Source: Typhlomys cinereus
Lineage: Eukaryota > Chordata > Mammalia > Rodentia > Platacanthomyidae
Assembly (NCBI GenBank): GCA_023101885.1
Contig: JALPQD010000295.1
Location: 838,501-902,500, forward strand
DNA length: 64,000 nt
Direction of reading: 5' to 3'
Shown here: piece after piece, positions 1 to 9,485 of the stretch
How positions within the stretch are numbered: position 1 is the stretch's first letter
How the letters are laid out: each line of letters begins with the position of its first letter
Notes under the pieces: generated by a model
What the model saw: the letters and a program-made list of their open reading frames with translations, nothing else
The model's database searches: none
Told to the model about the DNA's origin: nothing
Position numbers and translations under genes: made by a program

Positions 1-947
1 GAAATTCTAACCTGTGCCCTATCAGACCACCAGGGCCTAAAGCTGGACATCCACAACACATCAAACAAGAGAAAATACACTAACTCCTGAAAACTTAACA
101 ATATGATGCTGAATGAGAACTGGATTCAGGAAGAAATTAAAAAGGAAATTCAAGATTTCTTGAAAGTGAATGATAACGAAAATACAACTTACCAAAATTT
201 CTGGGACACAATGAAAGCTGTTCTAAGAGGTAAGTTCATAGCTCTTAATGCCTACATCAAAAAAAATGGAAACATCAGAAATAAACAACTTAACAATGCA
301 GCTTAAAGCTTTAGAGAAACTAGAGCAATCTGATCCCAAAAGTAGTAGAAGAGAGGAGATTAGCAAAATAAGGGGAGAAATATCTGAAATTAAGATTAAG
401 AAAACGATAGAAAAAATCAACCAGTCAAAAAGCTGGTTCTTTGAAAAACTCAATAACATTGATACACCCCTAGCTAAATTAACCAAAAGCAAGAGAGAGA
501 AAACCCAAATTAACAAAATTAGAAATGAACATGGAGTTATCACTACTGATACCCAAGAAATCCAGAGAATTATAACATCATATTTCAAAAACTTGTACTC
601 TGTGAAGTTTGACAACGCAAAAGAGATGGATGAATTTCTAAGTAAACACAACCTACCTAAATTGAATCAGGAAGTTGTGAATTATTTAAATAGTCCTATA
701 ACATACAAGGAAATTGAAGAAGTAATCTCGAATCTTCCCACCAAAAAATGTCCTGGGCCAGATGGATTCAGCACAGAATTCTACCAGACATTTAAGGAGT
801 TAATAACACCAATACTCCTTAAACTGTTCCATCAAATAGCAAAGGAAGGAACACTACCAAATTCCTCCTATGAAGCTAATATCATCTTTTTTTTATTATT
901 ATTATTTATTCAACTGTGTGCATATGCGTGTGTATGTGCGCGCGTGC

Positions 948-990
<43 letters not shown>

Positions 991-3553
991 TGTGTATGTG
1001 TAGAACCACGGATGAATTCGCGAACCACCACGGACGCCTCCACCTCCTTCTGCCCCGGGATTCACAGGCTCCGCCCTACCAGGACCAGAAGCACAGGCCG
1101 CCCCTGCTTCCGCCTGGCGTCTATACGTGGGATCTGGGACCCGAACTCAGGACCTTCCGCCTGCAAGGCGGAGGCTTAACCCCTGAGCCACCTCTCCAGC
1201 CCGCTAATATCATCTTAATCGAAAAACCTAATAAAGATTCACTTAAAAAAGAAAACTATAGGCCAATCTCCCTGATGAACACAGATGCAAAGATTCTCAA
1301 CAAAGTCTTAGCAAATCGGATTCAAAAACATATCAAAAAGATCATTCACGGGGACCAAGTAGGCTTCATCCCCGGCACACAAGGTTGGTTCAACATACGC
1401 AAATCAATAAATGTAATTCATCATGTAAACCAGTCCAAAGTCCAAGACCACATGATACTCTCGATAGATGCACAAAAAGCCTTTGACAAAATCCAACAGC
1501 CTTTTATGATCAAAACGCTAGAGACTGTAGGAATGAAAGGAACCTTTATCAATATAATAAAAGCTGTATACAACAAGCCCACAGCAAGGATTATGCTCAA
1601 TGGGGAACAAATGGAAGCATTCCCACTTCGATCAGGAACTAGACAAGGCTGTCCACTCTCACCACTTCTATTCAATATTGTACTTGTAGTCTTAGCTGAA
1701 GCCATAAGACAAGAGAGGGACATAAGAGGGATTCAATCGGCAAGGAAGAAGTCAAGCTATCCCTATTTGCAGATGACATGATCTTATACCTGAGTGATCC
1801 CAAAAACTCCACCAGGAAGCTCCTGGAACTAATTGAGAAGTTCAGCAGGGTGGCAGGATACAAAATAAATGTGCAAAAATCAGAGGCCTTCCTATATGCC
1901 CAGAATGAAAGAAGTGAAAAAGCCTTGAGAGAAACAATCCCATTTACTATAGCCCCTAAAAAAATGAAATACCTTGGTATAAACCTAACCAAGGAGGTAA
2001 AAGACCTTTACAATGAAAACTTTAAAACCCTAAAGAAAGAAATAGCAGAAGACACCAGAAGGTGGAAAGACCTCCCATGTTCCTGGATTGGTAGAATCAA
2101 CATTGTAAAAATGACCATCCTACCAAAGGCAATATACAAATTCAATGCTATACCAATTAAAATCCCAAAGCCATTCCTTAAAGAAGTTGACCACATAATC
2201 TCAAAATTCATATGGAGGCACAAAAGACCTAGGATAGCAAAGACAATCCTGAGTAACAAAAACACTGCTGGAGGTATTACCATACCAAACTTTAGTCTAT
2301 ACTACAAATCCATAGTTATAAAAACTGCCTGGTACTGGCTCCAAAATAGACACACAAATCAATGGATAAGGGTTGAAGACCCAGATATAGGCCTACAAAA
2401 ATACAGCCATTTGATCTTTGACAAAGGGGCCCAAAGAATCCAATGGAAAAAGAACAGCATCTTCAACAAATGGTGCTGGCAAAACTGGATCTCCACATGC
2501 AGAAGATTAAAGCTGGACCCGTACTTGTCACCTTGTACAAGACTTAATTCCAAATGGATCAAGGACCTTGATTTAAGGCTAGAGCCTTTAAAACCATAGT
2601 TGAAAGGATAGGGAACTCCCTCGAGCTGATTGGGCTAGGCCAACAGTTCCTAAACAGACACCCAATGGCACAGTCACTGCTACCAATCTCAACAGTTGGG
2701 ATCTTGTGAAATTAAAGAGCTTCTGTTCAGATAAAGAGAATGTAACACGAGCTCAAAGGCAACCCACAGAATGGGAGAAAATCTTCACTAACCACATATC
2801 TGATAGAGCGCTACTGTCCAGAGTGCACAAAGAACTTAGAAAACTAAACTTCAAGGAAACCAATGGCCCAATTAAAAAATGGGCCCTGGAACTTCAAAGA
2901 AACTTTACCAGGGATGAAATTAAAATGTCTAACAAATATCTGAAAAAATGCTCCACTTCCTTATCCATCAGGGAAATGCAAATCAAAACTTCCCTGAGAT
3001 ATCATCTCACCCCGGTCAGGATGGCAAAAATCCACAATACAAACAACGACAAATGCTGGAGAGGATGTGGAGAGAATGTGGAGAGAGGGGAACTCTCCTA
3101 CATTGCTGGTGGGAATGCAGGCTCATACAGCCACTCTGGCAAGCCGTCTGGAGATTCTTAAAGAAATTAAAGATTGAAATGCCATATGACCCTGCTATCC
3201 CACTTTTTGGAATAACCCCCCATGCAGCAGAGGTTTGCCTCGATAGCACAAGCTCGACCATGTTCATAGCAGCACTGTTTACAATAGCAAAGTCATGGAA
3301 TCAGCCCAAATGTCCAACAGTTGACGATTGGATAAGGAAACAGTGGTACATCTATACAATGGAGTACTACTCAGCCATCAAAAATGATGAATTACTGGAA
3401 TTTGCTGGGAAATGGATGTCATTAGAAAGAATTATATTAAGTGAAGTATCCCAAACCCAGAAAATTAAGCGCCGTATGTACTCCCTAATAGGTGGCTCCT
3501 ACTACCAAGTTCACCCAGCCCACATTGAGACACTCAAAAGTAAACCTATGTAA
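1..3553 (+). pseudogene. L1 ORF2 (endonuclease/reverse transcriptase), broken
   Basis: L1 ORF2p nicks target DNA and reverse-transcribes L1 RNA in place. Visible parts in order: SDH of the endonuclease C-terminus (bases 25-33), the CPGPDGF block (about 750-770), the AFDK block (about 1480), [12 protein letters not shown] (about 1643-1677) and the catalytic FADD (1766-1777). The Cys/His-rich C-terminus (CWRGCGE, then LHCWW) follows at about 3055-3115, and the frame ends near 3553. Breaks seen: an in-frame TGA at 88-90; a +1 shift in an eight-A run (259-266); a SINE with 14-bp target duplication (875-1216); a one-base loss near 1736; a shift and stop near 2597; another shift before 2697; and an 11-bp tandem duplication at 3064-3085. 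The SINE plus duplication is 328 bp, so it moves the frame by one. The catalytic aspartates survive, but the protein cannot be made. Confidence 0.93.
889..1202 (-). mobile_element. B2-like tRNA-derived SINE inserted in L1 ORF2
   Basis: Read on the minus strand it starts with a tRNA-like head (GGGCTGGAGAGGTGGCTCAG) containing A- and B-box-like promoter sequence (GAGTTCGGGTCCC). A GC-rich body, a GT/CA repeat (on the plus strand about 954-990) and an A/T-rich tail follow. It is flanked by perfect 14-bp target duplications GCTAATATCATCTT at 875-888 and 1203-1216, the mark of L1-driven insertion. It closely resembles the copy at 23001-23294 and keeps many CpG sites, which suggests a young subfamily. 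Confidence 0.92.
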
Positions 3554-4378
3554 CACAGTAATTGCAAGGATTATGAACAAGAGAGATGGTGTAGGAAGGC
3601 CACACCAGAAACAAGGAGAGAGGGGATCATGTTACAGCAGAGAAAATAGGCCTCCATCAAGGTCTGCAAGTAAGTAATGAGAAACCTGGTTAAGTTCACA
3701 GACATTCTTTCCTGATCTCACCAGAAGGGGAGGGCATATAGTCTAGCAGATAAAAAGTAATCATTTTGCAAATGGGTGATGGACCCCTCCCTCAGTGAGG
3801 TTTCCTACTTTTATTACATCTACCCTTGAATGTGCTATTATAGCAAGACTCCAGTTTAACAGCTTTTTGTCTCTGGCCAGGGGGTGACATACAGTGCCCA
3901 GCAGGATGGAGTGAAGGGCATTGCAGGAGCAGCAAAACTGCAAAAGAAAATCAACAAACCACAATCCAGAACTTTAGAGACTCTATATCAATCACATAGA
4001 ACTAGGCCAGCCTAATCTCTCCCCATCCTGGAGCTCAGGGACATTTGCGGAAGAGGGAGCGGTAAGATTGTAAGAGCAAAAGGATGGAAGGAACAACGAT
4101 TTGCAAGATTCTCAACAATAGTTGGGGCCAAAGCAATCATAATGGAACTTTTCATGCCCTGCGCAATGTCTAGCGCACTGTTGCCCTCATAAAGTCTAGC
4201 ATCTGTTAAGGGCACCGAGATCCCTGGAGGCAAGGGATTGACAGCCATAGTAGTGATCTTATGCTTAAGGGGAACAAGAGAAAGAGCTTATGGAAATGCC
4301 ACTGGGTTCTTATATGTCATCGGAGAGGAGGACCCAGTGGAGAGTCAGGCGTACACAATAAAGGACTCTCTGGGAATT

Positions 4379-4461
4379 GGGGGGGGAGGTACTGGGGGAT
4401 GGGGAGGGAGAGGAGAGGGAGGAGGGAGTTCGGGGGGAGGAGGGGGAAGGGAGGGAACTGG
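4379..4461 (+). repeat. G-rich polypurine tract of L1 3' UTR
   Basis: About 80 bases made almost only of G runs of three to eight, broken by A, AG or a few other bases. A G-rich tract of this kind just before the L1 tail is a known trait of L1 3' UTRs and could fold into G-quadruplexes. The matching tract is at 17316-17394, and its complement is at about 32960-33030. Confidence 0.85.
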
Positions 4462-4508
4462 TAAAAAATTTTTAAAATGTATAATTACATTTTTAATTAA
4501 AAAAAAAA

Positions 4509-4803
4509 GCATTGTGCTGAGCATACCAACAACCTGCGAAGCAGCATGATTTTCAGTATTGTTCCACGTTTGTATACTATGACCCTATAAAAGAAAAGAT
4601 GTTCTTAGTGCATACACTGGACTTCTCAGTGGAACCAATCAGCAAGAAAAGTTTGTGTGCTTTTGAAGTATTTATAAAGTTTTCAAAATTTGAACTCCTT
4701 CTGAAATTATTCTTTTAAATAAGAACTTGTTTAATAGGACAGCCTTTCGGTTGCTGCTATTCAATGAAATATAGTGCTGGTATTTGCTACTCTGACCACA
4801 CTA
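4509..4803. other. Non-repetitive stretch, nothing recognised
   Basis: About 300 bases of AT-rich sequence between the L1 tail and the next LTR. I see no open frame of note, no known repeat and no regulatory motif that can be defended. Confidence 0.5.
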
Positions 4804-5229
4804 TGAGTAGTATTGCAGTCCGTCTGCATAGCTGGTGATGACCATCACATGGCTTAGGGAACAAGGGTTTAACTCTCTCTTACAATTACTGGTTACAGTT
4901 CTCAGTCCAGCTTGACGGGAGAGCACGCACCAACACCAGGGCCGAGGGAACTGGCCACCATCACCACATAACGGCTGAGAGATGGACAATTCTTACTTGC
5001 CAGACCAGCATGTCTGGCCAAGTATACAGAAGGATGCCAACTCTCTCAACCAGCTCTCTGTAATTTATTTCAGGGCCTAATCCCCACCCCCCATAGGTTG
5101 GGCTTCCCCATCAGCTAGACAATCTCCTGCAGGTTTGCTCTGGGCTTAACTCAACCATCAACTCTCTACAAATGTGCCCAGAGCTCAAACCCTCCACTGT
5201 CAAGTTGACACCTGTGCCTAACTATGACA
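4804..5229 (-). mobile_element. ERVL-MaLR-type solo LTR (copy A)
   Basis: The sequence aligns along most of its length with 38352-38788. Shared blocks include CAGTCCAGCTTGAC, ACCAGCATGTCTGGCCAAGT and a closing CTGTCAAGTTGACACCTGTG. The arrangement (TTTA box near the left end, terminal TGACA at the right) matches rodent MaLR LTRs read in reverse. The left boundary is uncertain because the first 40 bases are diverged, and no clear target duplication is visible. No internal retroviral sequence adjoins it. Confidence 0.75.
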
Positions 5230-6399
5230 AATAGCCACCTTCATTATCGATATAATTTGTGTTTTATGGCTTGCTATGCACTATTCTACAATATAAAATG
5301 ATTTTCATTAGTATGTGATTCTACTTAAAAGGTAGTTTTTGATGATTTATAGCACCATGATACATCTAGAACTTAGGATTCTATACAAATTCATTGTATA
5401 TATGAATAAGTTTTACTGTTCTCTGTATGGTGAAATGTACTTAAATTATTATTTTTAAATTATTTATAAAACTATTTTTTTCTTAAAAATCTGCATCTCT
5501 AATATTCATGCATACAACACTAAAAAAATAAAATCTGCATCTCTAATATTCTGCTAAACATGGTGTTTTTCTTTGTGCTCATACAAAATTGAAAATGCTT
5601 ATTGGGTAAGTGAAGGAATTAATATGTTTCTCCACTATTTACACAGTCTAAAAAGTGAAAAATAGTCTGTGGCTAGCTAGCCTAAGTTTCTATCAATTAA
5701 GAAAAAGTTTAATTTGCACAGAGATGTTCTTCATAGACTGTCTTTCATAGTTATCTAAATTCTTATCTATGTGTGAAATTCTAAAAAAATCACAACTTTG
5801 TAGTGCTAGAATTTCTCTCAAAGGTCATTGGGTGGCACCGAGCCACTGAAGGTCAGATAGATATCCAATACAGTTTATACTTGTCTCCTACAGTGAGGCT
5901 GAGGATCTACACTTACAAACACTTTCAGAAGAATCTTCAGCATGTATGGTGGGACACAGATTATTCTAATATCTATGATCCTACTTCAGTAATGCTGTGC
6001 TGTTTTCCCATGGATTTTACTTCCTTTTGTATTTCATTTTTACTGAATGTCTACTACACTTTAATAGTTGTTCTATTTTAACGTAGAGGATGAAAAATAG
6101 GACAAATTTTCTGATCCCCTGCTCATCTCAAAGTGTGACGATACAACTTTCTTCCAAGAACTTTCTTAATAGGGTGTCTCTTCTCTCCACATACTTACCT
6201 ACAACTCAGCACAGCTTCCCTTTACTTGTATATCCATAGCTCGCTAGTGTACACACATCTACACTCCCACCAGAGGGCTGATGTGTTATACTTTCTCACA
6301 GTTTTGAAAGTCAGATGATTAAAATTGCTTCCTGTTTCCCAGTTTTGGTTTTATCCCTGTCATCTGACAGTGATAGCCATAACACCTTTCCCTTACAGA
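5230..6399. other. AT-rich stretch without a recognised gene
   Basis: No gene is recognised. The stretch is AT-rich and includes the 21-bp direct repeat described at 5486-5550. An open frame of 92 codons at 5803-6081 has no motif or recognisable similarity and is most likely chance. The last 250 bases are somewhat richer in C and T and may be an old, unassignable LINE fragment. Confidence 0.5.
5486..5550 (+). repeat. Perfect 21-bp direct repeat around a 23-bp A-ending insert
   Basis: AAAATCTGCATCTCTAATAT plus T occurs at 5486-5506 and again at 5530-5550 without mismatch. Between the copies is a 23-base segment that begins CATGCATACAACAC and ends in an A run. The geometry is that of a target-site duplication around a retroposed, almost completely 5'-truncated tail. 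Confidence 0.7.
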
Positions 6400-6625
6400 G
6401 CTTTCCCTGAGAACTGCTAGCCTGGTTAGGTCTCCAAAGACTTGCTCTTTTACCAACAGGGCATTTGCTTTCAGAAGTTTTATGAAGCTCTCATGATTTT
6501 ATCATTAAGCATGTGTATTCTCTGTGTGGTTGTTTATGTCTGTCTCCCAATCAAGCTCCCTAAGGGTCACATCTTTCTTGCTGTCTGTTGTAATTCAAGT
6601 TCTGGGCACAGTACATGCACTAATA
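6400..6625 (+). mobile_element. L2 LINE fragment (3' end)
   Basis: The pattern is that of the ancient L2 3' end. A stretch reading TGTCTGTCTCCCAATCAAGC is followed by CTCCCTAAGGGTCACATCTT and GTTCTGGGCACAGTACATGC, which match the L2 order of 'TGTCTGTCTCCC', 'gctccatgagggcagggac' and 'gcctggcacatagta'. It is heavily diverged. No coding potential remains. Confidence 0.6.
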
Positions 6626-7469
6626 CAAGAGAGAATACAAGAGAGAATAAATGCAATTTACAAAAAGTAACAACAGCGCTAGCACATTCTACTTCACTGT
6701 GGCAGATTGGTTACAGCTGACTCCTCACTTCTGGCTCTTCCTGTGCTTAGGCAGACACTTGTCAGCCTCCTGAAGGTTAGGTTGTAGGTGCGTCCCTGTG
6801 TTCTAGCCCACCAAATGTGTGCACAAAAAAGTGATGTTAGCCTCTTCTAGACATCGCACAGAATGCCCTGCCCAGTTTTCTCTAACACTCCCATATCCGC
6901 AGTGTGGCTGGGAGCAGAAGAGTTGGTGAGATCCAAGGATCTCAACCGGAGTTACCTCTGAGAGGAACATCACCTGAAAACCCATGCGTGGCTTGAGCAA
7001 GAAAATAAAAATTTATCTGATTAGGCTGCTTTAGCTTGTGATTTTCATTATTGTGGCAGGGCTGGTTCTCTAGTTAATGCAGCTACTTAGATCACCCCAG
7101 GGTTCTCAAGCTAGACATAAGCAAAAGTCAATGCACTGAAGCAAGCCAGTACTGCACTGCTGTTCCCCTACCTGCACGTGAAATCCCAAGGTTTGCTATT
7201 AACAATGGAAAAGGCAGAGAAATTATCAAGAATTTAAAAATAAGCTTTGCTAAGCTCTTCTTCTTAGGTTTAGTAATATATGGTAGAAAGTTCTGAAAGT
7301 CTAGGATATAAAGATGAAAAACACTTAAAAGACCTGAATGTTAAATGTGTTGGAGACTGAGAAAGGGAGGTCTCACCACACAGTTCACAGCTCTGCACGT
7401 CCAAGTCTGAAGGTCAGACCTCCTACGCCATGCCCTCTTTAGTACAACTTCAAAATCTAAAGCATTATA
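6626..7469. other. Unassigned stretch, possible old LTR
   Basis: No gene is recognised. From about 6705 to 7075 the composition and phrases such as CATGCGTGGCTTGAGCAAG recall an old MLT1-class LTR, but the match is too weak to call. The remainder looks single-copy. Confidence 0.35.
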
Positions 7470-7725
7470 TAACTCGCCTTCTTAAAACCTTTTGAATATG
7501 TTCCATATTCTTTATAATAAAATCCAAGATTTTTTTAGTCAAGACATTGCCCATGTCTTCAGCTTCGGCCTTTCCCATCGCTCCCATTCTAGAAATACCA
7601 ATTCTCTTTTAACTTCAGGAATTTCTGAGGGTTCCTCACACTTTAAGGCCTCTGTGTATGAATTCCTCCTGATTAATTTCTGCTCATCGTTCAGGTCTCA
7701 GTTTTCGACTGCCATTCCCAGATCT
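7470..7725 (+). mobile_element. L2 LINE fragment
   Basis: The C/T-rich run with CACACTTTAAGGCCTCTGTG, AATTCCTCCTGATTAA and CATCGTTCAGGTCTCAGTTT follows the order of the L2 3' region ('ctcagggcctttgcac', 'tcttcccccagat', 'cattcaggtctcagctcaaatg'). Divergence is high. The 124-codon open frame starting at 7492 is a by-product of this fragment and not a gene. Confidence 0.6.
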
Positions 7726-8159
7726 CCAGATTCAGGCAGAATCTTGGTGGAATGCTCATTACACAAACTTCCTGCCACGGCCCAGCGCTTGGACCTGGAA
7801 AGTTCTCTACAGTCATCTGTAGGGTCACTGAGGGTCATGGGGAAGCCAAAAAAAAAAAAAAAATAAAGATGTTGCTTTGTAAAACTACAACAGCCTTCAA
7901 CTGATTTTCATTCAAGATGTTCGGAGTTTTCAATGTTCCAGCTTTGACAGATTCTTGGTCTCTTAGGTTGGACAGTGGACAGCCCCCAACTAAAGCTAGA
8001 TGATAACTAGAACTTACACAGTGAACATTTTCTGACATTTGGGACTTACACAATGAACATTTTTAAAGAAGTCTACAATAAAAGTGAAAAAACGGCCTCG
8101 TTTTTGGTCCATTTTGGGGGCAATTTTAGATTAACTACTGAACAAAGAAGTTAGTCACA
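7726..8159. other. Unassigned stretch with A run
   Basis: No gene is recognised. A 15-base A run at about 7849-7863 may be the tail of an unidentified retroposed segment. Near 7990-8060 the phrase ACTTACACA(G/A)TGAACATTTT occurs twice about 45 bases apart, a short local duplication. Confidence 0.4.
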
Positions 8160-8845
8160 AGTGGACCTAGGACCATCATCATACGATTACATACTATACA
8201 ATGAGCTACTGCTACAAGCAACAACATGAATGGATCTTGTAGGCAAAATATTGATGGAAAGGAACCAGACAAAGAGAACATAAACTGTATGTCTCCAGCA
8301 ATCTGAGGCTCAAAATATTAATTAAGCAACATTAATGTATGACAAAAGTCAGAATTATGATTTCATTTGAGAGGGATGGGAGAAGGGATTGCTAGAAGTA
8401 TGTATGGACATGTGTAATGGTTACTCTTTACTATTGCTGTGAGAGAGCACCCAAAGTCAAGCAACTTAAAAGTGAAAGGGAGATTTATTCAGCTTCCGGT
8501 TCCAGAGGAAGGCAGTTTCTCATAGTGGAGGTGGCAGGGTTGGTTGGCCAAGCTAGCGAAGGCTAGGTCACAGCAGACATCTTGGAAGCTGAGAGTTGCA
8601 AAACTGCTTGCTGCAAAGGCAGACTTCTCCTGGAGGTAGGGTGGGACTCATCCACCTCAAGGCCCACCCCTTGTGACTGCCTTCCTCCAGCAAGGCTCCA
8701 CCTCTCAAGGTGCCATGATCTTCCCAAATACATGAGACTGTGGGGGACACATTTCAAACCATGACAACATGTGAGTATATAGATGTAAAAAATTCACTGG
8801 GCTGTAGACTTATGACATGTACACTTAACTATAAGAACAGGTACC
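8160..8845 (+). mobile_element. Ancient L1M 3' end, split by a solo LTR
   Basis: The plus strand carries the usual end of an old L1: TACTATACAATGAGCTACTG (the degenerate 'tacaatggaatactactcagc' site near the ORF2 end), then GAATGGATCTTG, CCAGACAAAGAGAACATAAACTGTATG. After the LTR, ATGTAAAAAATTCACTGGGC and TGTACACTTAACTAT continue the L1M 3' UTR. The two halves (8160-8412 and 8772-8845) join across the LTR, so the LTR arrived later. Confidence 0.75.
8413..8766 (-). mobile_element. ERVL-MaLR-type solo LTR with 5-bp duplication
   Basis: This 354-base element begins TGTAATGG and ends CATGACA, and it is flanked by perfect ACATG duplications at 8408-8412 and 8767-8771. The left end (GTTACTCTTTACTATTGCTG, then GGGAGATTTATT) is the reverse complement of a MaLR R/U5 end with its AATAAA signal, so the LTR reads on the minus strand. 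No internal sequence adjoins it, so it is a solo LTR left by recombination. The short open frames across 8563-8764 lie inside it and are not genes. Confidence 0.85.
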
Positions 8846-9109
8846 TGCAATGGTTCTATCACAGTGAGTAATAAAGTCTCGGTGCTTGGCAAGGCAGAGC
8901 TTCAGCAATCCAGGCCCCTAGGTGGTACTATCTCCATTCCCAGCACCCCATGCAAGCACACTTCAGGCACACGATCCCCCCGAAATCCTCTGAACTTGCA
9001 CTTCCACTGGTTGCCTGCCTGCTTTTGCGTACATTCTTCTCTTTGCCTAGACAGTAACAGCTTGCAGGCCACCAAAACATTTTCCCTTCCCATGACCCTA
9101 GGCATGGCG
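8846..9109. other. Non-repetitive stretch
   Basis: About 260 bases, rather C-rich, with overlapping short open frames on both strands but no recognisable domain or repeat. Confidence 0.4.
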
Positions 9110-9485
9110 GTCAGTTTTGTATAAATATAACAAAATACCTGAGCCTATCAAGTCAAAAGGAAGAAAAGTTCATTTGGTCTCCTAGTTTCAACATTTTTCA
9201 GTCACAGTTGGTCAGCCCAGCCTGTCTTGGGGTCTGGAGCGAAGTAGTATGTCATGTGGGAGTATGTGGCAAAGGAAATGAACAGCTTACAGAGGCCAGA
9301 AAGAAAAAGGAAACAGGAAGGGAGGAAGCAAAGAAAGAAGGGAGAAAGGAAGAGGAGAGTCAGGATCCCAATACCCCTTTCAAGAGCATGTTCTCAATGA
9401 TCAGAAGAAGACTTCAAACAGCCCACCTCTCTCCCTATATGCCACTGGCTAGGGAATGAGCCTTAAGCATAGTGACCTTTATGGC
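9110..9485 (-). mobile_element. Probable MaLR LTR, diverged
   Basis: The start (GTCAGTTTTGTATAAATATA, then ACAAAATACCTGAG and TTCATTTGG) resembles the reverse-complemented end of a MaLR LTR. The purine-rich middle at 9298-9360 and a closing AATGACC/GGCCCACCTCT-like region also fit. Boundaries and duplications are not clear, and divergence is higher than in the copy at 8413. Confidence 0.45.

Larger units (their letters stand above)
1..4508 (+). mobile_element. LINE-1 retrotransposon, 3' portion (ORF2, 3' UTR, tail)
   Basis: The window opens inside the ORF2 of an L1 element. The order seen is the end of the endonuclease domain, the whole reverse transcriptase region, the Cys-rich C-terminal region, an ORF2 stop near 3553, a 3' UTR of about 950 bases, a G-rich polypurine tract (4379-4461) and an A-rich end near 4508. 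The 5' side is cut by the window edge, so full length cannot be judged and its target duplication cannot be found. Copies of the same 3' UTR recur at 16858 (+), 32908 (-) and 35068 (-), which marks this as a lineage-specific L1 family. ORF2 is interrupted by a SINE and several frame breaks, so this copy cannot move by itself. Confidence 0.95.

Noticed and set aside
956..990. Z-DNA-prone GT/GC run as a regulatory element
   Set aside because: It is the internal CA/GT part of the inserted SINE, and nothing suggests a separate role.
870..1781. 303-codon open frame starting in a GT repeat
   Set aside because: It joins the SINE and its GT repeat to L1 ORF2 in one frame by chance. It is not a fusion gene.
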